This document shows positions 58,498 to 64,000 of a stretch of DNA of 64,000 nt, in pieces (positions within the stretch are counted from its first letter, which is position 1; every line of letters begins with the position of its first letter). Made by a program: the position numbers and the translations under genes. Under the pieces are notes generated by a model, which was given only the letters and a program-made list of their open reading frames with translations, did no database searches and had not been told where the DNA came from. Source of the stretch: Mycobacterium sp. 852013-50091_SCH5140682 (lineage in GTDB: Bacteria > Actinomycetota > Actinomycetes > Mycobacteriales > Mycobacteriaceae); contig NZ_LZTB01000004.1 of assembly GCF_001665685.1 (NCBI RefSeq), positions 1 to 64,000 on the forward strand, written 5' to 3'.

Positions 58498-59967
58498 TCA
58501 TGACAACCGAACGGCGATCCGGCGCAGCAACTTGGTAGCCAAGATATAGGGTGTCGCCCCTAATGGCCACTGCGACACAATCTTTCCCGTTCCTGCCCGG
58601 AAGTAGCTCGTGGTGGTCGCCCACACGGTCTTGGCCAGTTGGGATTGAAGCCAGTCGTTGTAGATGACAAACGCCGACCGGCGGACGTCGATGACCGTCT
58701 TGCCGGTCTTTGCGGCCCTGGCGATCAAGCCTGCGGCGAATGCGGCCTGCGCCTCGTAAAACGACACGAGAGGCACCGAATTGGTGTTGGGGCCGTACAT
58801 GATGAAGAAGTTCGGGAAGCCGGGAACCATCATGCCCAGGAACGCCTCCGGCTCACCCTGCCAGCCCTCGTGCAGTTCTCTTCCACCCTGGCCGTGCACC
58901 TGATAGTTGCCGAGGTAGTTGGCCGCATCGAACCCTGTTGCCATGACGATTATGTCGAGATCGTGCTCGTCGCCGTTGGCATCCACGGCGCCGGTTCGGG
59001 TGAGGCCCTTGACGCCGTGCGGTACCAGGGTCACCTTCGGGTTGCGCAGCGCAGCGTAATACGTGTCACTGAGGACGGTGCGCCGGGCTTCGAACGCGAA
59101 TTGCGGTGTGGCCAGCTCCATGAGATCCGGTCGTGCCGCCAGTTCGCGACGTAGGAAGGCCAGCGACTTGGCGTGGCGCTGCCGGTTGTGCCGGCCGGTG
59201 CTGCGAGCATGGCTTGACCGGATCTGCCGGAGGTCGTAGTCGGCATACAGCCGGTAGCGCCGCCATGCGTACACCAGACGGTTGCGGTTGAGTCGGCGTT
59301 CACGTGGGGTGAAGTCGCGGCTGTCCTTGGGCAGCAGCCAGTTCGGCTCCAACTGGAAGATCTTGACCTCGGAGGCCACCTTCTCGGCCTCGCTGACGAT
59401 CTGGACCGCGGAGGACCCCGTCCCGACGACGGCGACCGCCTTGCCAGTCATGTCCAGGCCGTCGATCCACCGTGACGTGTGGCACATCGCGCCCTGGAAC
59501 TCGTTGTCGCCGCGAGCAAATGGCGGCACGACGGGAATGTTGAGGAAACCGACCGCGCTGATCACGGCCGTGAACACGCCGTGGTCCACGCCGGACGACG
59601 TCCGCACTGTGTAGGTGTGGTCATGATCGGACCACGCCACATCCTGGACGGACTCGTTGAACAGGATGCGTCGCGGCAGGTCCCACTTGTCGGCCACCCC
59701 TTCGAGGTAGCTCAACAGCTCCCGCCAGTCTGCATGGGTACGGGTCCAGTCATGGCGTTCGAACGAGAACGAGTAGATGTGGGATTCGAGGTCGACCTCG
59801 GCGCCGGGATAGCGGTTGTGCCACCAGGTTCCCCCCAGGGCAGGGGCCTGCTCGAAGATGACGAAGTCCTCGATGCCCTTTCGCCGAAGCGCGACGGCTG
59901 CCGCGATACCACTGAACCCAGCACCGATGATCGCCACCCGGGGCGACGAGTGTGCGTGTGCGTTCAT
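58498..59967 (-). CDS. Flavin-containing / Baeyer-Villiger-type monooxygenase
   Basis: A 489-residue class B flavoprotein monooxygenase. FAD motif GAGFSG at 15-20, Baeyer-Villiger fingerprint FQGAMCHTSRW (157-167, matching FxGxxxHxxxW), and NADPH motif GTGSSA at 182-187. Expected to oxygenate a ketone to an ester or an amine/sulfur atom. The neighbouring esterase gene could hydrolyse a Baeyer-Villiger ester, and the SDR gene could supply the ketone. A 117-base gap to the SDR gene contains a palindrome and perhaps an internal promoter. Confidence 0.88.
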   Translation of the reverse strand: MNAHAHSSPRVAIIGAGFSGIAAAVALRRKGIEDFVIFEQAPALGGTWWHNRYPGAEVDLESHIYSFSFERHDWTRTHADWRELLSYLEGVADKWDLPRRILFNESVQDVAWSDHDHTYTVRTSSGVDHGVFTAVISAVGFLNIPVVPPFARGDNEFQGAMCHTSRWIDGLDMTGKAVAVVGTGSSAVQIVSEAEKVASEVKIFQLEPNWLLPKDSRDFTPRERRLNRNRLVYAWRRYRLYADYDLRQIRSSHARSTGRHNRQRHAKSLAFLRRELAARPDLMELATPQFAFEARRTVLSDTYYAALRNPKVTLVPHGVKGLTRTGAVDANGDEHDLDIIVMATGFDAANYLGNYQVHGQGGRELHEGWQGEPEAFLGMMVPGFPNFFIMYGPNTNSVPLVSFYEAQAAFAAGLIARAAKTGKTVIDVRRSAFVIYNDWLQSQLAKTVWATTTSYFRAGTGKIVSQWPLGATPYILATKLLRRIAVRLS

Positions 59968-60020
59968 CGGGATGCTCCTTCGAGATGCACGAGCCGGTGG
60001 CCCGCTCCAGAAATATCTAT

Positions 60021-60039
60021 AGGTCCAGTATTTAGACCT
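60021..60039. promoter_or_regulatory. Inverted repeat upstream of the monooxygenase gene
   Basis: AGGTC (60021-60025) and GACCT (60035-60039) separated by 9 AT-rich bases, 53 bases before the monooxygenase start. The AT-rich surroundings (AAATATCTATAGG) suggest a promoter. Candidate operator for a regulator encoded outside the window. Confidence 0.45.
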
Positions 60040-60084
60040 TAAGCGAGATTGTCAACACGTCGAAAGCGGCTGAGCCACCACTGA

Positions 60085-60813
60085 TTATTTGATCTGTGCG
60101 GTCCAGCCGCCGTCGACTACGAGGTCGGTGGCAGTAATGAACGATGCCTGCTCGGAGAGCAGGAAATGGATGGCGTTGGCGATATCTACCGGCAGGCCGA
60201 GACGCCGTAACGGCGTACGATCCTCCATGTTGGTGCGTCGGGCAGGGTTCTCCTCGTACAGCGGTTCAATCATCGGCGTGAGGATCGCGCCCGGGCAGAC
60301 CGTGTTGACCCGGATCCCTTCAGGCCCCAACTGCAGAGCCAGGCTCCGACTCAGGGACACGACCGCGGCCTTGCTCACCTGATAGGCGTCCAGGGGTGAG
60401 TCCATACCCCGGATCCCGGCAGTGCTCGCAACATTGACGATGCTGCGTCCGATCCCGTTACGCAGCAACGGAATCGCCGAGACGGTGAGATGACGCAGCC
60501 CGTGTAGGTTCACTCCCAGGGTGGCTTCCCACACCGACTCGTCGGCGTCGAGTACAGACCCGTCGCGGTCGAACAGCGCCAGACCGGCTGCATTGACCAG
60601 GTAGTCCAACGCCGGGGTGCCCACGGCGTCGAGCAGCGTCTTCGGCCTGCCGCGGATCAGGTCGAAGCTCACGAAGCGAACGGCGTCGGGCAGAGCCGCC
60701 GGGCGCGACTTCACGTCGGTCGCAAGGACGTCGATGCCCTCGGCAGAAAGCCGGATTGCCGTCGCCAGCCCGATTCCCCCGCCGGCACCGGTGACGAGAG
60801 CGGTCCGGGTCAT
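60085..60813 (-). CDS. SDR-family oxidoreductase
   Basis: A 242-residue SDR: TGAGGGIG at 8-15, NAAGLA, VASTAG for the Ser, YQVSK for Tyr/Lys, and PGAILTPM. It overlaps the esterase gene by 4 bases. In this operon it would interconvert an alcohol and the ketone substrate of the Baeyer-Villiger-type enzyme, or oxidise an intermediate after deamination. Confidence 0.87.
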   Translation of the reverse strand: MTRTALVTGAGGGIGLATAIRLSAEGIDVLATDVKSRPAALPDAVRFVSFDLIRGRPKTLLDAVGTPALDYLVNAAGLALFDRDGSVLDADESVWEATLGVNLHGLRHLTVSAIPLLRNGIGRSIVNVASTAGIRGMDSPLDAYQVSKAAVVSLSRSLALQLGPEGIRVNTVCPGAILTPMIEPLYEENPARRTNMEDRTPLRRLGLPVDIANAIHFLLSEQASFITATDLVVDGGWTAQIK

Positions 60814-61745
60814 CGGCGCACGCCGCCCAGCGCCTGCGCGAGTTGCTCTCCCGCGAACGTCATCGCCTCAGTGGCGGTGGGAAAGACCTCATCCAGCCCG
60901 AAGAATCCGTGCACCATGCCTGCGGTGAGATGAACGCGGGTCGGCACACCCGCCGCCTCGAGCGCGGCGGCGTAGCGCTCACCCTGCGGTCGGATCGGGT
61001 CACATTCGGCGAGAATGATTGTCGCATCGGGCAATCCGCTGAGATCGGCGGCCAGAATGTTGACCCTCGGGTCGCTCATGGCCTCAGGGCCCGGCAGGTA
61101 ATTGTCCTGATGCCACTGCAGTTCGTCACGCTCGAGCATGACGCCGTCGTATTCGGTGTCCATGCCGATGGTGAGGTCAGTGGTGGTCACCGGATAGATC
61201 AGCAGTTGATGGCACAGCGGTGTGCCGGTGTCACGGGCATGCAGGGCGACCGCTCCGGCCAGGTTGCCGCCCGCGCTGTCTCCTGCGACGGCGACGCGCC
61301 TGTGGTCGACGTTCAGACCCGACGCGGGGTCACTGGCCCAGTTCAGCGCGTCGATGGCATCGTTGACCGCGGTCGGGAATCTGGCTTCGGGGCCACGGCG
61401 GTAGCCGACCGACAGCACGGCGCTGCCCGAGGCGTTGGCCAGCAGCCGGGTCGCGACGTCGTGGGAGTCGATGCTGCCGAGCAGCCAGCCGCCGCCGTGG
61501 TAGTACACCGTGAGCGGCAGTTCTGCACTGTCCTCGGCCGGCAGGTACAGCCGACCGGGCAGCGTCTGCCTGTCGCGGGTGGGGATCGCGACGTCGACTA
61601 CGCGGTGGATGGGCGGTTTGGTCAGTGCACCGAAAGTGCTTTCGAAGTTCTGCCGCGCGGTCGGCACGGGCAGCAGGTGGGCGTTGGGACGTCCGGACTG
61701 CTTCGCGTCGTCCAGCATCTTCTGGGCGATCGGATCGATGGGCAT
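60810..61745 (-). CDS. Alpha/beta hydrolase, hormone-sensitive lipase type
   Basis: A 311-residue esterase of the HSL/GDSAG family: HGGGW oxyanion motif, nucleophile GDSAGGN, Asp in LAECDPIRPQGERYA and His in AGMVHGFFGL. ATG 61745 is used; the longer frame runs over the intergenic region and into the upstream ligase gene. Overlaps the SDR gene in ATGA and lies 38 bases after the glutamine-synthetase-like gene. Likely hydrolyses an ester made by the co-encoded monooxygenase. Confidence 0.87.
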   Translation of the reverse strand: MPIDPIAQKMLDDAKQSGRPNAHLLPVPTARQNFESTFGALTKPPIHRVVDVAIPTRDRQTLPGRLYLPAEDSAELPLTVYYHGGGWLLGSIDSHDVATRLLANASGSAVLSVGYRRGPEARFPTAVNDAIDALNWASDPASGLNVDHRRVAVAGDSAGGNLAGAVALHARDTGTPLCHQLLIYPVTTTDLTIGMDTEYDGVMLERDELQWHQDNYLPGPEAMSDPRVNILAADLSGLPDATIILAECDPIRPQGERYAAALEAAGVPTRVHLTAGMVHGFFGLDEVFPTATEAMTFAGEQLAQALGGVRR

Positions 61746-61783
61746 ACAAGCTCCTCGGTTTCGGATTCGGGCGGGATGCGGAA

Positions 61784-63160
61784 CTAGACGCGTTCGTAGT
61801 AGCGGCGGCTCTCCCAGTCGGTGACCGCATGCGAATCGAACGCGACGAGTTCTGATTGGGCTGAGGCCAGCAGGTGATCGAAGACGTCGTCGCCGAACGC
61901 TGCGCGCGCCATCTTGGACTCGGCGAACAGCCGCAGCGATTCGTGCATCGCGGTCGGGACACATGAGACGTTGTCTCCCGTCCAGGCGTTGCCGTGGAAG
62001 ATCTCTGGGACCGGGAGCTCACGTTCGATCCCGTCGAGCCCGGCCGCGATGGTGGCCGAGTACGCGTAGTAAGGATTCACGTCGCCGCCCGGTATCCGGT
62101 TCTCCACGCGGTAGGACGGCCCGCTTCCGACCAGCCGGAACGCACACGAGCGGTTGTCGTTGCCCAGCGCGATCGCGGTCCCGGCGAACTGATCAGGTTG
62201 GAATCGCTTGTAGGAGTTGATGGTCGGCGCGAACATCAACGTCATATCGGCGGCGTGAGCCAACTGGCCTGCGACGAAAGAGCCGAATTGCTGCGACATT
62301 CCTCCGCCCGGCTGAGCCGTCCAGCACAGGCTGGTGTCCTGCTCGGTCGACCACATGCTGACATGCAGGTGACACGAGGAACCCACCTCGTCGATCTTCG
62401 GTTTGGCCATGAAGGTGACGGTGAGGTCGGCGGCATGGGCGAGCTGCTTGACGCCGTACTTGAACAGCACGTGCCGGTCTGCCATGTCGAGGGTGTCGCA
62501 GTAGTCGAGGGTGACCTCCTGCTGGCCCAGCCCCCACTCGGGTTTGGACGACTCGACCGGTACGCCGAACTGGGGCATCTGGTTGCGGATCTGCTCGATG
62601 AACCAGTCATCACGGCCGGCCTGCACCATCTGGTAGTCAGACCGGTAGTCGGACAACATCTTCAGATTCTGGTAGCCCAGTTCCCAGGCCTGCCGGGGTG
62701 GTGTGGCGGCAAGGAAAAACTCCAGCTCGGAGGCGAACTTGAAGCGCAAGCCGCACTCACGAGCTCGTTCCACCTGACGTCGCAGAATCGTGCGCGGCGC
62801 CACCTCAAGCAGCGCGTCGGAGTTCGTCTCGTACGCATCGCAGATCACCAGTGCGACATGGGGTTCCCACGGGACCCGACGCAACGTGGTGAGGTCGGGG
62901 ACCAGCCGAATGTCGGCCCAACCGTTGGCAGCGTTGGATACCGGCAGGTCCAACGGGTTCATTTCCAGGTCGACGGCGAAGATGAAACTACTGGCGTTGA
63001 TGCCGTCACCGGACAGGCCGAGCGATCGAAATGCCGGGACCGTCAGCCGTTTCCCGACGAGCCGCCCGTACGGATCCGGAGTAGCACAGACAACGGTGTT
63101 GATCTCGCCCGATTCGGCCAGGTCGTCGAATTGCTCGAGCGTAAGGGATGACATGTTCAT
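61784..63160 (-). CDS. Glutamine synthetase-like gamma-glutamyl ligase
   Basis: A 458-residue GS type I-fold ligase of the GlnA3/PuuA group. Metal and ATP motifs are seen in FASELEFFL (Glu pair), MAKPKIDEVGSSCHLHVSMW and NSYKRFQPDQFAGTAIALGN followed by 'GPSYRVENRIPGGDVNPYYA'. The adenylylation Tyr region of housekeeping GlnA is absent, so it is a catabolic ligase joining glutamate to an amine. ATG 63160 overlaps the stop of the second ligase gene (ATGA). Works with the PuuD-like hydrolase. The amine could be a polyamine, ethanolamine, isopropylamine or aniline type. Confidence 0.87.
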   Translation of the reverse strand: MNMSSLTLEQFDDLAESGEINTVVCATPDPYGRLVGKRLTVPAFRSLGLSGDGINASSFIFAVDLEMNPLDLPVSNAANGWADIRLVPDLTTLRRVPWEPHVALVICDAYETNSDALLEVAPRTILRRQVERARECGLRFKFASELEFFLAATPPRQAWELGYQNLKMLSDYRSDYQMVQAGRDDWFIEQIRNQMPQFGVPVESSKPEWGLGQQEVTLDYCDTLDMADRHVLFKYGVKQLAHAADLTVTFMAKPKIDEVGSSCHLHVSMWSTEQDTSLCWTAQPGGGMSQQFGSFVAGQLAHAADMTLMFAPTINSYKRFQPDQFAGTAIALGNDNRSCAFRLVGSGPSYRVENRIPGGDVNPYYAYSATIAAGLDGIERELPVPEIFHGNAWTGDNVSCVPTAMHESLRLFAESKMARAAFGDDVFDHLLASAQSELVAFDSHAVTDWESRRYYERV

Positions 63161-64000
63161 TGGTGCTCCAGGTGACGGGTGAGTTCCCAGGTGGTGATGT
63201 TCTGCCGCAGCCACTGCTCATAGCGGTCGGCCTCAGCGCGCCGGGTGGGGGCGAAGGATCCACAGAACGGCTTCCCGAGCAGTTCGACCAGCCAGGAGGA
63301 ATCTTCGAACAACGCCACCGCACTGCGTAAATCGGCCGGAAGCGCAGCCACCTGCTCGCCGGCTGCCGGCAATACGAATCTCTCCGTCAATCCGTGCAGC
63401 CCGGCAGCCAACACCGCGTCGGCCACCAGATACGGGCTAGCGTCAGCACCCGGGCGACGATGCTCGACCCGCGCAGAAGCGGTGTCGGTGAGGATGACCC
63501 GGCAGGATTGTCCGCGGTCGTCATGGCCCCACGCGGCGGCGGCCGGCGTGAACATCTGCGGGTCGATGCGCTTGTAGGAGTTCACGTACGGATTGAGCAT
63601 CGCTGTGGTGTCGGCCATGCCGGTCAGGAGACCCGCCAGGTAGCTCTGTCCCTCGCGCGACAGCCCGCGAGCTCCGTCGGAGAACACGTTGACGCCGCCC
63701 CGCATCAGACTGGAATGGACGTGTCCACCCGCACCCGACTTGTCGGCGAACGGCTTCGCCATGAAACTCGCGTGCAGACCTCGCTCGGCACACATGTCAC
63801 GCAGGTATTGCCGCGCTCGCACGGCGCTGTCGGCGGCTTTCAACGCGGGCGCGGGCGCGAGGGTGAATTCGAAAAAACCGGGGCCGAGTTCGGAGTGGAA
63901 CATCTCCACGGTGATCCCGATCGACTCCATGCGATTGATGAACTCTGTTGCCAATGACGATGTTTCGGCGGACCTGGTGAGGCTGTAGGCGTTCTCCGTG
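63157..64000 (-). CDS. Second glutamine synthetase-like protein (5' part outside window)
   Basis: The C-terminal 280 or so residues of a second GS-fold ligase: HSELGPGFFEFTLAPAPAL (glutamate-site Glu residues), 'FMAKPFADKSGAGGHVHSSL', NSYKRIDPQMFTPAAAAWGH and RVEHRRPGADASPYLVADAV. The reading frame continues upstream through ENAYSLTRSAETSSLATEF to the window edge, so the gene begins beyond 64000. It is diverged from the neighbouring ligase and may have a different amine specificity or form a mixed oligomer with it. Confidence 0.87.
   Translation of the reverse strand, partial: TENAYSLTRSAETSSLATEFINRMESIGITVEMFHSELGPGFFEFTLAPAPALKAADSAVRARQYLRDMCAERGLHASFMAKPFADKSGAGGHVHSSLMRGGVNVFSDGARGLSREGQSYLAGLLTGMADTTAMLNPYVNSYKRIDPQMFTPAAAAWGHDDRGQSCRVILTDTASARVEHRRPGADASPYLVADAVLAAGLHGLTERFVLPAAGEQVAALPADLRSAVALFEDSSWLVELLGKPFCGSFAPTRRAEADRYEQWLRQNITTWELTRHLEHQ

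Noticed and set aside
1..64000. CRISPR arrays, tRNA/rRNA genes, insertion sequences
   Set aside because: No regularly spaced repeats, no cloverleaf-like sequences ending in CCA, and no transposase-like frame were seen on either strand.

Overview
The window is high-GC actinobacterial DNA, most likely from a mycobacterium of the fast-growing Mycolicibacterium type. The basis is a close PknK homologue, a DUF5313 protein, a Rv3717-like Tat-exported amidase, a secreted serine hydrolase with a typical mycobacterial signal sequence and low-complexity stalk, and the abundance of acyl-CoA, SDR and TetR genes. I see no rRNA, tRNA, transposase, phage or CRISPR. Almost all of it is accessory metabolism in tight operons, many joined by 4-base ATGA overlaps and each beside its own regulator and a visible palindrome.

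Layout. 1-3970: inositol-type sugar operon on the minus strand (TIM-barrel isomerase, IolG-like dehydrogenase, IolT-like porter) with a divergent LacI regulator. 4112-5816: OhrR-like MarR regulator, DUF5313 protein and a T7-lysozyme-like amidase. 5861-9689: coupled MFS exporter, leaderless SBP_bac_5 protein and FAD monooxygenase. 9691-12028: DapA-like lyase, class II aldolase and XRE-cupin regulator with two matching operators. 12168-13758: SDR and a glutamine-amidotransferase-like protein. 13766-18993: Lrp regulator divergent from an AceE/MdeB-like E1, an E2 without an E3-binding domain, a small protein and an IclR regulator.

19508-33954 is the most unusual part: a minus-strand operon of 14 genes. 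It runs from an LLM-class flavin oxidoreductase through two enoyl-CoA hydratases, a complete Liv-type ABC importer, two acyl-CoA ligases, a creatininase-family hydrolase, a flavin reductase and a RibBA-like protein that has lost key catalytic residues, ending in an SDR. A divergent TetR gene (34286) and a 24-bp palindrome sit at its head. The logic is import, CoA activation, flavin-dependent oxidation and beta-oxidation-like cleavage of an unidentified, perhaps nitrogen-containing, acid.

34907-43892: isochorismatase-like hydrolase, TetR plus acyl-CoA dehydrogenase, exported lipase-like protein, and a sulfonate/taurine-type ABC transporter with a desulfurisation-type oxidase and a DUF4242 protein. 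43984-49343: TetR, a frameshifted EcsC-like gene, an APH-kinase/SDR/acyl-CoA dehydrogenase operon resembling a split ACAD10/11, and a second APH-like gene. 49528-53160: catalase-related peroxidase with cytochrome b561, amidase, a peroxiredoxin remnant and an atypical SDR. 53261-57762: PknK-like kinase-ATPase and a Cys-nucleophile alpha/beta hydrolase. 57744-64000: minus-strand operon with two glutamine-synthetase-like ligases, an esterase, SDR, Baeyer-Villiger-type monooxygenase and gamma-glutamyl hydrolase, suggesting amine catabolism through gamma-glutamyl intermediates.
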